DNA of 64,000 bases, from contig NZ_ML142848.1 in NCBI RefSeq assembly GCF_004138485.1, forward strand, positions 1,152,640 to 1,216,639. Reading direction: 5' to 3'. The position numbers and the translations under genes were made by a program. Source of the DNA: Peristeroidobacter soli. Lineage in GTDB: Bacteria > Pseudomonadota > Gammaproteobacteria > Steroidobacterales > Steroidobacteraceae. The notes below the pieces were generated by a model, which was given only the letters and a program-made list of their open reading frames with translations, was not told the origin of the DNA and did no database searches. Below are positions 26,440-35,149 of the stretch, one piece after another. Position 1 is the stretch's first letter. Every line of letters starts with the position of its first letter.

Positions 26440-27978
26440 ATGCTGCCCTCGGACCTCGAACAACGACTCAAAGCGCAGGTCGATTTTCCCAGCCCGCCTC
26501 AAGTGGCGACTGAGATCATCGCGCTCGCGCGCGATCCGGACATCGAGATGGCCAAGGTGGCCACCGCCGTCGGCCGGGACCCGGCCATGACGGCCAAGAT
26601 CCTGCGCATCGCGAACTCGGCATTTTACGCACAACGCCGTCCAAGCCAAAACTTGCGACAGGCGCTGGTCATCATCGGCCTGAATGCCGCGCTAACCCTG
26701 GCGCTCAGCTTCTCGCTGGTGAACTCCATGCGCGCTTTGCGCGCAACCGGCATCGATTACAGCCGCTTCTGGCGCCGCGCGCTGCTGGCCGCGACCGCCG
26801 CCCGCGCCTTCAGCGAAGCCGCCAAAACCGGGCATCCCGAAGACGTTTTCCTGTCCGCCATGCTCCAGGACATGGGCGTGCTGGCCCTGGACCGCGCCGC
26901 GCGCGACTTCTACAGCCAGCTGCCCCAGAAATCGACGCATGCCGACTGGGTGGCCTACGAAATCGCCAAGCTGGGTAAGGACCACTCCTACTACACTGCG
27001 ATGATGCTGCGCGCGTGGAACCTGCCCGAGCGGCTGTGCAAGCCGGTCGAGGCCAGCCATTCGCCGCAGATGTTCGCCTGGACCACCGAGGAAGGTCAGT
27101 TCGCGCGCTGCGTCGCGCTGGGCAGCGACCTCGCCGAAGCGGTGCTGTCCTCAGATCAGGCCAGCTCGGTGCCGGCGCTGGCCCAACGGGCGCATCGCCT
27201 GTTGAGCATGAGCCACGAGCACTTCAACGAGGTTGTCGCGCGGATCCTGGCGCTGATTCCCGAGACGGAAGCGCTGTACGAGACCAGCATTCTCGAGTCC
27301 GATGACGCCGAGAACCTGCTGGCCGAGGCGCGTGAGCTACTCGCAGTCAGGAATCTGCACGCCTTGCAGGAAGTCACTAACCTGCAGGCCACGACCAGCG
27401 CCCTGCAGACGCGCACCGAGGAGGCCGAAGACTCGAGCCGCCGTGACCCGCTCACCGGCGTGCTCAACCGCCCGTGGCTCGATCGCATGCTGGATCGCGA
27501 GTTCACGCAGGCCGTGGTGTTCGGCCGCGACCTGAGCGTCGCGCACATCGACCTCGACCGCTTCAAGCTCGTCAACGAAAAGTTCGGCACGCCTGTGGGC
27601 GACAAGATTCTGCACAGCTGCGCGCAAGCGATTCAGGCCGTTATCCGCGGCAGCGATCTGGTGGCGCGCTTCGGCGGTGAGGAATTCATCGTCGTATTGC
27701 CAAGCACCGACCGCGCCATCGCGCGACAGGTCGCTCAACGCATTCTGGCGGCGATTGCTGGCCAGGATCATGGCGGCGACGGGGCCTCGGGCGCGCATGT
27801 CACGGCGTCGATCGGTGTCGCGACATATACGACCAACCAGCGCTTCCCCAGCACGCTCGCCTTGCTGGAAGCGGCCGACCACGCGCTCTACGCCGCGAAG
27901 CTCTGCGGCCGCAATCGCGTGGAATGCTACGACGAACTGCCGACCTCGCGCCGAAGTCCGGTCGCCGCTCGGACCTAA
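26440..27978 (+). CDS. HDOD-GGDEF protein, probable diguanylate cyclase
   Basis: The product, 512 residues from the chosen ATG, fuses an HDOD domain (about residues 8-210) to a GGDEF domain (about residues 340-500), with a short coiled stretch between. The GGDEF active site reads GGEEF, a catalytically competent variant. An RxxD inhibition site (RGSD) lies five residues upstream, so product-inhibited synthesis of cyclic di-GMP is likely. There is no membrane segment or signal peptide. HDOD domains are thought to sense or bind partners without HD hydrolysis. A TTG start at 26413 is possible and would add nine residues. The last four bases overlap the convergent murI end. Confidence 0.9.
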   Translation: MLPSDLEQRLKAQVDFPSPPQVATEIIALARDPDIEMAKVATAVGRDPAMTAKILRIANSAFYAQRRPSQNLRQALVIIGLNAALTLALSFSLVNSMRALRATGIDYSRFWRRALLAATAARAFSEAAKTGHPEDVFLSAMLQDMGVLALDRAARDFYSQLPQKSTHADWVAYEIAKLGKDHSYYTAMMLRAWNLPERLCKPVEASHSPQMFAWTTEEGQFARCVALGSDLAEAVLSSDQASSVPALAQRAHRLLSMSHEHFNEVVARILALIPETEALYETSILESDDAENLLAEARELLAVRNLHALQEVTNLQATTSALQTRTEEAEDSSRRDPLTGVLNRPWLDRMLDREFTQAVVFGRDLSVAHIDLDRFKLVNEKFGTPVGDKILHSCAQAIQAVIRGSDLVARFGGEEFIVVLPSTDRAIARQVAQRILAAIAGQDHGGDGASGAHVTASIGVATYTTNQRFPSTLALLEAADHALYAAKLCGRNRVECYDELPTSRRSPVAART

Positions 27979-28832
27979 CGAGCTACCGCTGGGGCCAGGT
28001 CGACCAGCTCGACCCGGCTCGCGTCGAACGCCTCTCCCAGGAACCGGCTGCCCACGCGTGCAAAACGCTCCGGGCTGTCCGTCGCCTGCAAGATCGGCGC
28101 GCCCCCCGGTCCGGTCGTATTCAACAATCCACGATCGATTAGTTCCGCCTGCACCGCCCGCGCCGTCGTTTCCGCCGAATCGACGATCGTGATCTGCGGC
28201 CCGATGACCGCACGCAACGCTGATGCGAGCACCGGGAAGTGAGTACAGCCGAGCAGCAACGTGTCGATCCGCGGGTCGTCACGAAACAACTCGTCAACAT
28301 AACGATGCGCGATGGCCTCAGCGATGGCGCCGTCGGTCCACCCCTCCTCCGCCAGCGCGACGAACAGCGAGCAGGCCTGCGCCTTCACTTGCGCCGTCGG
28401 CTCCAACCGAGTGATCGCCCGTTGATAGGCGCCACCTCGCACCGTGCCCTCCGTCGCGAGCACCGCGATATGTCCACTCTTCGACGCCGCGCACCCCGCG
28501 ATCGAGCCCGGCTCGATCACACCAATGACCGGCATCGGGGCGAACCGCTCGCGCAGCGGCTCGACCGCGACTGAAGACGCAGTGTTACACGCGATCACCA
28601 GGTACTTGATGCCCTGCCTGACCAGAAACTCCGCGGCCTGGATCGAATAGCGCAGCACCGAGTCGCCGCTCTTCGTGCCATAGGGAAGTCGTGCAGTGTC
28701 GCCGAGATAGATGAATCGCTCGTTCGGCAGCCGTTGTCGAAGCGCGCGGAGCACTGTCAGCCCGCCGACACCGGAGTCGAACACTCCGATGGGGAGCGAA
28801 TTCGCTTTGCTCGAAGCCGGGAAACTGCTCAC
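27975..28832 (-). CDS. murI: Glutamate racemase
   Basis: MurI interconverts L- and D-glutamate for peptidoglycan synthesis in the cytoplasm. The 285-residue product has the opening IGVFDSGVGGLTVLRAL near residue 16. The two catalytic cysteines sit in ACNTAS (near residue 83) and GCTHFP (near residue 194). It is transcribed alone and converges on the HDOD-GGDEF gene with a four-base overlap. Length and motifs leave little doubt. Confidence 0.96.
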   Translation of the reverse strand: MSSFPASSKANSLPIGVFDSGVGGLTVLRALRQRLPNERFIYLGDTARLPYGTKSGDSVLRYSIQAAEFLVRQGIKYLVIACNTASSVAVEPLRERFAPMPVIGVIEPGSIAGCAASKSGHIAVLATEGTVRGGAYQRAITRLEPTAQVKAQACSLFVALAEEGWTDGAIAEAIAHRYVDELFRDDPRIDTLLLGCTHFPVLASALRAVIGPQITIVDSAETTARAVQAELIDRGLLNTTGPGGAPILQATDSPERFARVGSRFLGEAFDASRVELVDLAPAVAR

Positions 28833-29103
28833 AGATGCCTGTTCCGCGAGGCGAGCAGCCGCCGACGAATCCAGCGTGGCCGCTGGCCACGAACTTCAGG
28901 CCGTATTTCGTCAAGCGTCAGCGGGGACACCATGCTGTTTGACCTAGGGGAATACATCAGTAGAACGAGGGTGGATATTGTGCAGGCGACATTGTGCCGT
29001 CCCAAATCGCCGATGAGTCTACATAACACCTCATCAACGGGCTTATCACGCGTCATCGAGCGCGGCATAATGATCGCGCAAAGATCGCATCGGGGAGTTG
29101 AGC

Positions 29104-29382
29104 ATGGAGCGACGTCTCCATACACGTCATAGAGCGAGAACCGCCGTCTACGTTTCCGTCCCCGGACGCCCCGGCAAGCTGTGCCGCGCACGCAATTTGA
29201 GCGCGAACGGCGTGTTCATCGAGACCGAGAATCTGGGATTGAAAAAAGGTGCGACAGTGCACCTCGCGTTCGCCATCAATCTCGGCGTCGTCACCAAGAT
29301 TCATCGCCGTACCGCCATCGTCGCGCACGTGTCCAAGGGTGGCACGGGCTTGATGATGGAAAGCCTCACCGGCACGCGCTGA
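29104..29382 (+). CDS. Single-domain PilZ protein, probable c-di-GMP receptor
   Basis: The 92-residue product is a bare PilZ domain. It begins MERRLHTRHRARTAVYV, with the RxxxR-type arginine cluster that binds c-di-GMP, and carries NLSANGVFIET, the N/DxSxxG motif. I chose the ATG because GGGGAG lies seven bases ahead of it. It stands 1.1 kb from a GGDEF enzyme, so both making and sensing of c-di-GMP are encoded here. The target process is not evident; it has no pilus genes nearby. Confidence 0.88.
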   Translation: MERRLHTRHRARTAVYVSVPGRPGKLCRARNLSANGVFIETENLGLKKGATVHLAFAINLGVVTKIHRRTAIVAHVSKGGTGLMMESLTGTR

Positions 29383-29435
29383 TTAAATGCGGGATCGGGC
29401 ATTACGCTGCGCAGTCCCTGCTCCGCGTAAGCCCA

Positions 29436-29574
29436 GGGTGTACATCCCATATACACCCGCTCGGCGGAGCGAAGCATGCTTCGCTGAAAGTCACCGCCGA
29501 GCCCTGCCACGACCCGCATGCGAGCTGACAAAAAGGCGTGACTTTTTGTCGCTCGCCGCCGCCGATGGCGGCGG
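29436..29574. repeat. Cluster of four stem-loops between the PilZ gene and the MFS gene
   Basis: Four perfect inverted repeats follow one another. They are 29436-29458 (7-bp GGGTGTA/TACACCC) and 29459-29502 (9-bp GCTCGGCGG/CCGCCGAGC enclosing an 18-bp palindrome at 29468-29485). Then come 29527-29550 (9-bp GACAAAAAG/CTTTTTGTC) and 29556-29574 (8-bp CCGCCGCC/GGCGGCGG). The third has A- and T-runs in its stem. The cluster fills a 235-base gap between convergent genes, so bidirectional termination is one reading, but four structures are more than that needs. Confidence 0.7.
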
Positions 29575-29617
29575 GGTGCATCCATGTCCCCATTAATCCC
29601 CTTTCAAACCCATCTCA

Positions 29618-30919
29618 TCATCTCGTCTGCGTAGTCATTGCGTGCATGTCCGCCGCAATGGTCCGCGATGCGCCGAACAGCGATCCCGAGCACAACAGCA
29701 TCAGCACCGGGATTACATACATCGCGCTGTGCAGACCCGCCGCGCGGAATTGTGCTTCCATTTCCGTCGCGCCGGCGGTCAGCATCGCTTGATGCGCGAA
29801 GTGATCGCTCAGCGCGCCCATGATGGTCGAGCCGAAGCTCGCACCTAATACGTACATCGCAAAGAAGTACAACGACACCGCCGTGCCGCGCAGATTGGGC
29901 GCGACCACATCTTGAATCGCGCTATACACGGTCGAGTAATACGCGAACGACAGCGCGCTCGACGTGCCCATCAGAATCGTGAACACGATCACGCCGCCCT
30001 TAGGCTGCTGAAGCGCCGTGAACACACACGGCGCCGCGAGCAACAACGCGAACGCCGCGACCAGCGTGCGACCATTCGACCTCGTCACACGCAACCGATC
30101 GCCGAGCCAGCCCCCCGCCAACAAACCGATCGCGCCCGTGAGCCCCAACGACACGGCCGAGATGGTGTTCGCATCCTGCAAACCGAGCTCATGGAACCGT
30201 TGCAGGAACGGCGTCTGAAACACATTCACCGCGTAGCTGTTGAAGTTGAACAGCAACCCGGACAGCACAATCCACCACATCGTCTTGATCCGCAGCACAC
30301 TGCGAAAGGGCGAACCCGGCAGCGCCAGCGAAGTACGCTGCTCGATGGCACCGCGCGGTGGCTCTCGAATCAAGAGCGCGAGGCCTGCGAGGATCAAGCC
30401 AGGCAAGCACGCCACGAAAAAGGCCGTGCGCCATCCCCAGTGCTCGCCGATGTATCCCGCCAGCATATAAGCCGCGAACAATCCGAACGGCAGACCGAGC
30501 ATGAAGATCGCCATTGCGCGCGCGCGACGCTCGGGTGGATACAAATCGCCGATCAACGATTGACCCGCCGGCGCGCAGCTCGCCTCGCCGATCCCTACGC
30601 CGATGCGCGTGAGCAAAAAGGATGTGTAGTTCCACGCCAATCCTGACGCGGCGGTAAGCACGCTCCAGAACGTCACACCGATTGCGATCAAGCGGGTCCG
30701 CAGCCAGTTGTCAGTGAGCCGCCCCAGCGGCACGCCCACGGCCGCATACACGAGCGTAAATACCGTGGCGACCAGGCCGAGCTGCGTATCGTTCAGCCCG
30801 AATTCGATCCGGATCGGCTCGCCCAGCGCGCCGGCGATCTGCCGATCGAAAAAATTCATCAGGTTGATGCCGAACAGTACCGTCAGTGCGAAACGCGCAT
30901 TCCTCTGCTGTTCGGTCAC
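29618..30919 (-). CDS. MFS transporter, spinster-type
   Basis: A 433-residue major facilitator with about 12 membrane helices. It opens with an FALTVLFGINLMNFFDRQIAG helix and has the loop 2-3 motif GVPLGRLTDNWLRTRLIAIG near residue 63. The RIGVGIGEASCAPAGQSLIGD stretch near residue 106 is typical of the spinster-like group. That group includes lipid and small-molecule exporters in bacteria, but the substrate cannot be read from sequence. It is divergent from recQ and has no functional neighbours. Confidence 0.85.
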   Translation of the reverse strand: MTEQQRNARFALTVLFGINLMNFFDRQIAGALGEPIRIEFGLNDTQLGLVATVFTLVYAAVGVPLGRLTDNWLRTRLIAIGVTFWSVLTAASGLAWNYTSFLLTRIGVGIGEASCAPAGQSLIGDLYPPERRARAMAIFMLGLPFGLFAAYMLAGYIGEHWGWRTAFFVACLPGLILAGLALLIREPPRGAIEQRTSLALPGSPFRSVLRIKTMWWIVLSGLLFNFNSYAVNVFQTPFLQRFHELGLQDANTISAVSLGLTGAIGLLAGGWLGDRLRVTRSNGRTLVAAFALLLAAPCVFTALQQPKGGVIVFTILMGTSSALSFAYYSTVYSAIQDVVAPNLRGTAVSLYFFAMYVLGASFGSTIMGALSDHFAHQAMLTAGATEMEAQFRAAGLHSAMYVIPVLMLLCSGSLFGASRTIAADMHAMTTQTR

Positions 30920-31079
30920 GACGCCCCCGTTTATCGCGAGTTATTGGTATTGGCTCGCGAGCGTACCATCGAGGCCCGCAGCCGGGTGGGCAAAGAATTG
31001 TGGAACGGCGGCCTCACATCGTGTGCCAAAGCCGGAACGAGGATGCGATGATGCCGGGGTGACAGCCGCTCCCGTTTCC

Positions 31080-32954
31080 ATGACCCGCAATGCCCCCGCC
31101 GACGGCGCCGACCTCGCCGCCGCGCTCAAGAGTCGCTTTGGATTCAGCTCGTTCCGCCCCGGCCAGGAAGCCATCGTGCGCGATGCGCTGGCCGGTCGCG
31201 ATCTGCTGGCCATCATGCCCACCGGCGGCGGCAAGTCGCTGTGCTTCCAATTGCCCGCGGTTCTGCAGCCTGGCATCACATTGGTGATCTCGCCGTTGAT
31301 CGCACTGATGCAGGACCAGGTCCGGCTGCTCCAGGACAACGGCATTTCGGCGACGTACATCAACTCCAGCCTCGAATCGAGCGAAGTGAGCGCACGCCTG
31401 CGCGGCGCGGCTCAAGGCGAATACAAACTGCTGTATCTCGCGCCCGAGCGTTTGTTACAGCCGGGCTTCTTCGATGGCGTGCTCGCGCGGCTGGACGCGG
31501 GCCGCGGCATCACCGCGTTCGTGGTCGACGAGGCCCATTGCGTGTCCGAATGGGGCCACGATTTTCGTCCGGAATATCGACAGCTCGCCGCGCTCCGGCG
31601 ACGCTACGAGAATGTTCCGTTGTTTGCATTCACCGCTACCGCGACACCGCGCGTCCGTCAGGACATCATCAATCAGCTGGCGCTGCACGATCCGGCGGTT
31701 CATGTCGCGAGCTTCAATCGCCCGAATCTGTATTACGGCGTGCGGCCGAAGAACAAGCGCACCTACGACGAGTTGCTGGCGCGAGCGCGCGAAGACAGCG
31801 CGGGCATCGTGTATTGCCAGTCGCGCAAGCGCGTCGACGAGCTCGCGTTGCAGTTGCAATCGGACGGCATCGACGCCCTGCCCTATCACGCCGGCCTGGA
31901 TGCCGAGCAACGCCGTCTCAATCAGGAAGCTTTCATCCGCGACGACGCGCGCGTGATGGTTGCGACCATCGCTTTCGGCATGGGCATCAACAAGCCCGAC
32001 GTGCGCTGGGTGATTCACTACGACCTGCCGCGCACGCTGGAAAGTTATTATCAGGAATCGGGCCGCGCCGGACGCGACGGCGATCCGGCCGAATGTATTC
32101 TGTATTTCAGCGCCGCCGACATTCGTACCGCCGAGTTCCTGATCCAGCAAAAGGTGGATCCCGAGACCGGCGAACCGCTCGAGGACGAGCAACGCCTCGC
32201 CCGCCAGCAACTGCGCCAGGTGCTCAACTACGCCGAGTCGACCGAGTGCCGGCGCGGAATCCAGCTTCGATACTTCGGCGAAGTGCTTCCCGATTCGTGC
32301 GGAAACTGCGACAACTGCCGCAACCCGCGCCAGCAGCAGGACCGCACGATCGAAGCCCAACAGTTTCTGTCGTGCATCGCGCGGCTCGCGCAGCGGCGCG
32401 AACGCTTCGGTGCCGCTTATTTGATCGACATCCTGCGCGGCAGCCAATCTCAGCGCCTGATCGACAATGGACATGCGCAGCTCAGCGTCTACGGCATCGG
32501 CAAGCAGCACAGCGTCGACACGTGGCGCGGCGTGGCGCGCGCCCTGCTCCATCAAGGGCTGGTCCAGGAGACGCAGGACGGCTATTCGGTGCTATCGCTC
32601 AACGCGGTCAGCTGGGAAGTCCTGCGCGGGGAACGCAAGGTGTATATCGCCGACGCACCAGCGGCGTCACGGCGCAAGTCGGATGCGTCCGGCGGCGCCG
32701 ACGACCTGCACGTCGCCGATCAGCCGCTGTTCGATAAGTTGCGGGCCCTGCGGAAGAAGCTGGCGGACCAGAGCGGCGTACCGCCCTACGTCATATTCCA
32801 CGACGCCACCTTGCGTGAGATGGTGCGCCGGGCGCCGGCCACCCTGGCAGAATTTGCCAATATCCCCGGGGTGGGTCAGGCGAAACTGGCACGCTACGGG
32901 CAGCTGTTCACGGATGAAATCCGCTCCGCCCGCTCCCGTACTTCCACGACCTAG
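31080..32954 (+). CDS. recQ: ATP-dependent DNA helicase RecQ
   Basis: RecQ unwinds DNA 3'-5' in recombination and replication-fork repair. From the chosen ATG the product has 624 residues, near the family norm. It shows Walker A MPTGGGKSLCFQLP near residue 43 and the DEAH box VVDEAHCVSEWGHDFRPEY near residue 148. The zinc site is CRRGIQLRYFGEVLPDSCGNC with CDNC overlapping its end, near residue 395. An HRDC domain forms the last 80 residues. A GTG start at 31059 would add seven residues. The frame stays open further upstream but without family resemblance. Confidence 0.96.
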   Translation: MTRNAPADGADLAAALKSRFGFSSFRPGQEAIVRDALAGRDLLAIMPTGGGKSLCFQLPAVLQPGITLVISPLIALMQDQVRLLQDNGISATYINSSLESSEVSARLRGAAQGEYKLLYLAPERLLQPGFFDGVLARLDAGRGITAFVVDEAHCVSEWGHDFRPEYRQLAALRRRYENVPLFAFTATATPRVRQDIINQLALHDPAVHVASFNRPNLYYGVRPKNKRTYDELLARAREDSAGIVYCQSRKRVDELALQLQSDGIDALPYHAGLDAEQRRLNQEAFIRDDARVMVATIAFGMGINKPDVRWVIHYDLPRTLESYYQESGRAGRDGDPAECILYFSAADIRTAEFLIQQKVDPETGEPLEDEQRLARQQLRQVLNYAESTECRRGIQLRYFGEVLPDSCGNCDNCRNPRQQQDRTIEAQQFLSCIARLAQRRERFGAAYLIDILRGSQSQRLIDNGHAQLSVYGIGKQHSVDTWRGVARALLHQGLVQETQDGYSVLSLNAVSWEVLRGERKVYIADAPAASRRKSDASGGADDLHVADQPLFDKLRALRKKLADQSGVPPYVIFHDATLREMVRRAPATLAEFANIPGVGQAKLARYGQLFTDEIRSARSRTSTT

Positions 32955-33149
32955 TTGTCACTCATCCAATGCCCCGGCTTCCTTCACCGGAGCATTTCGA
33001 CCAGTGGCCAATTTGCCGAGACCTGGGAACTCGGGTAATCGGAGCTTCCGCAGGTATAATCGCGCCGCCCCCGCGAGGCCGCCGGAGGCGCGACCCCCGT
33101 TACTATTGCTTACTGAGATTGCTTCGCTTTGACAGTCCAGAGACGACCG

Positions 33150-34097
33150 ATGTTCATTCATGCCTCGGGTGAGTACTTGCCGGAACGGGTCGTTGACAAC
33201 GACTACTTCGCGCGGCTGACCGGCCGGGCCTCGCCGTGGTTCGAGCAATTGACGGGCATTCGTCAACGCCGCCGCGCGGGTGAAGGCGAGAACGCCAATT
33301 CGATGGCGATCGCGGCCGTCAAGCATCTGCTGCGCACGGGCGACGCGACGCTCGACGACGTCGACCTCATCATCGGCGCTTCCTACACCCCGTGGGACAC
33401 CATCGGCACCATCGCCCACGTGTTACAGCGCGAGTTCTCGCTCGCCAATGCGCGTGCCATGTATTTGTCCACGGCCTGCTCGTCTTTCATCGACGCCATC
33501 GACATGGCATCGGCCTACTTCGTCTCCGGCCGCTCGCGCAAGGCGCTGATCGTGGCCTCGGAGCACAACAGCCTCTACTCCTCCGATGGCGACGAGAAAT
33601 CCGGTCACTTATGGGGCGACGGCGCGGCCGCCCTGATCCTGGGCGACACGCCGGGCAAGCTGCAGCTGGAAGTTCTGGACACACACACCGTCGGCCTCGC
33701 CGATCGCGGCAAAGGCCCGTTCGGCATCACCATGGTGCCGAGGGACGGCGGCTTGGTCATGCATCATGGCAAGGATATTTTCGTGCACGCGTGCCGGGAA
33801 ATGGCCGGCATGGCGCGGCTGCTCCTCGAACGCAACAAGCTCACGGTGGGCGATGTCCGGCTGGTCATTCCACACCAGGCAAACAAACGCATCATCGATA
33901 GCGTGGCCAACGACCTTGGCCTGCAGCCGCAACGAGTGGCGCTGACGATTGGCGAGCTGGGCAACACCGGCTGCGCGAGCGTGGCGATCACGTTGCATCG
34001 TTACGCCCACAAGCTCGAGCCGGGTGAATACGCGTTGCTGATCGCGTTCGGCGGCGGCTATTCGGCAGCCGGCGCGCTGGTTCGCCGGGTTCCGTAA
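33150..34097 (+). CDS. 3-oxoacyl-ACP synthase III family protein (FabH-like)
   Basis: The 315-residue product belongs to the KAS III thiolase-fold family, which condenses an acyl-CoA with malonyl-ACP. The catalytic triad is visible: Cys in STACSSF near residue 112, His in IPHQANKRI near residue 244, and Asn in GNTGCAS near residue 275 (FabH usually has GNTSAAS). The altered Asn loop and the lack of other fab genes nearby suggest a specialised enzyme rather than the housekeeping FabH. The chosen ATG gives MFIHASGEYLPERVV, a normal family start. It is monocistronic. Confidence 0.85.
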   Translation: MFIHASGEYLPERVVDNDYFARLTGRASPWFEQLTGIRQRRRAGEGENANSMAIAAVKHLLRTGDATLDDVDLIIGASYTPWDTIGTIAHVLQREFSLANARAMYLSTACSSFIDAIDMASAYFVSGRSRKALIVASEHNSLYSSDGDEKSGHLWGDGAAALILGDTPGKLQLEVLDTHTVGLADRGKGPFGITMVPRDGGLVMHHGKDIFVHACREMAGMARLLLERNKLTVGDVRLVIPHQANKRIIDSVANDLGLQPQRVALTIGELGNTGCASVAITLHRYAHKLEPGEYALLIAFGGGYSAAGALVRRVP

Positions 34098-34119
34098 ATC
34101 GATCTACGGTCGCGCTCGC

Positions 34120-35061
34120 TCAGAGCGCGACGTGCTCGCCGAATTTCGGCGGCTTCAAGATCAACGCGTCGCACGGCAACTTCTCGAGCACATCCTCGGC
34201 GGTGCTGCCGATGAAAATCCGCTTGAGGCCGCTGCGTGCGATCGCGCCCATCGTCATCACGTCCGCATTGATCCGCGCCGCCGCCAGCGGCAGCACTTGA
34301 GCCGGACCGCCCAGCTCGAGATGAATGTTCTTGGGCGCGACGTTGTAATCGCTGACCAGCGCAGTCACCAGCTCGCGACGATTCTTTTCCTCGAGCGCCA
34401 GCTCTTCCGGCGTCGCCGCGGCCACCATCGGCGGGTTCACCGCCGTCGCCGCGCCGATGATGGCCATCGGCAAATAAACATGCAGTACGTGCAGCTCGCC
34501 GTTCAATCGCTGCGCGACCAACGACGCGTGCTCTACGATCCAGTGATCGAGCATTTCCGGCTTGTCATTGACATGACCGGGATCGACCGCCGCCACGATG
34601 CGCGGCACCTCGGCCCATTTGCCACCTTTGGTCAACAGCAGCGGCACGGGGCAGCCGCGAATCAGCTGCCAATCCGTATTGGTCAGAAACGTTCGCTGAG
34701 CGAGCGAATGATGATGCGTGTCCTTGACCACCAGATCGGCATTCGTGTGTCGAATGCGATCGATCAATCCGACGTGCAGCGGATCGGCACAAGCGGTTTC
34801 AGTCGTGACATCCAGACCGCGGGCACGCAGCGGCGTGGCCAAGGCCTCCAGCTCACTTTTGAAATTGATCGGCAATGGCGCGCCCGGGTTGTCGCGCACG
34901 TGTGACGACAATCGCATCTCACGCGCCGCCTTGGTATCGCAGGCGAACAGCTCCAGTCGCGCATTGAACTTCTCCGCGAGCAACGCGGCTTTGTCCACGG
35001 CCGGGTGTTCGGTCGCGGTGGGGTCGACGATCGCTAGAATCTGCTTGATGTAATTGGTCAC
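34120..35061 (-). CDS. Tandem universal stress protein, UspE-like
   Basis: The 313-residue cytoplasmic protein has two Usp domains, roughly residues 1-145 and 150-310. The first opens YIKQILAIVDPTATEHPAVD. The second ends with the nucleotide-loop pattern GAIARSGLKRIFIGSTAEDVL, which matches the G-x2-G-x9-G-S/T ATP-binding signature of the family. The two-domain length fits UspE. In other bacteria such proteins respond to stress and low oxygen, which suits the neighbourhood, but the role is inferred. Confidence 0.88.
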   Translation of the reverse strand: MTNYIKQILAIVDPTATEHPAVDKAALLAEKFNARLELFACDTKAAREMRLSSHVRDNPGAPLPINFKSELEALATPLRARGLDVTTETACADPLHVGLIDRIRHTNADLVVKDTHHHSLAQRTFLTNTDWQLIRGCPVPLLLTKGGKWAEVPRIVAAVDPGHVNDKPEMLDHWIVEHASLVAQRLNGELHVLHVYLPMAIIGAATAVNPPMVAAATPEELALEEKNRRELVTALVSDYNVAPKNIHLELGGPAQVLPLAAARINADVMTMGAIARSGLKRIFIGSTAEDVLEKLPCDALILKPPKFGEHVAL

Positions 35062-35149
35062 ATGCGGGCCCTCGGGATCAGTCTCGAATCGCAGTGTGTC
35101 GCCCGGTATCGGGACAACCGCGTAACCGCTCCGGAGAAGCCCGGCGCTT

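Noticed and set aside
30708-31079. A longer RecQ reading starting at 30708
   Set aside because: The extra 124 residues have no RecQ resemblance and lie over the start of the divergent MFS gene. The frame is merely open there.
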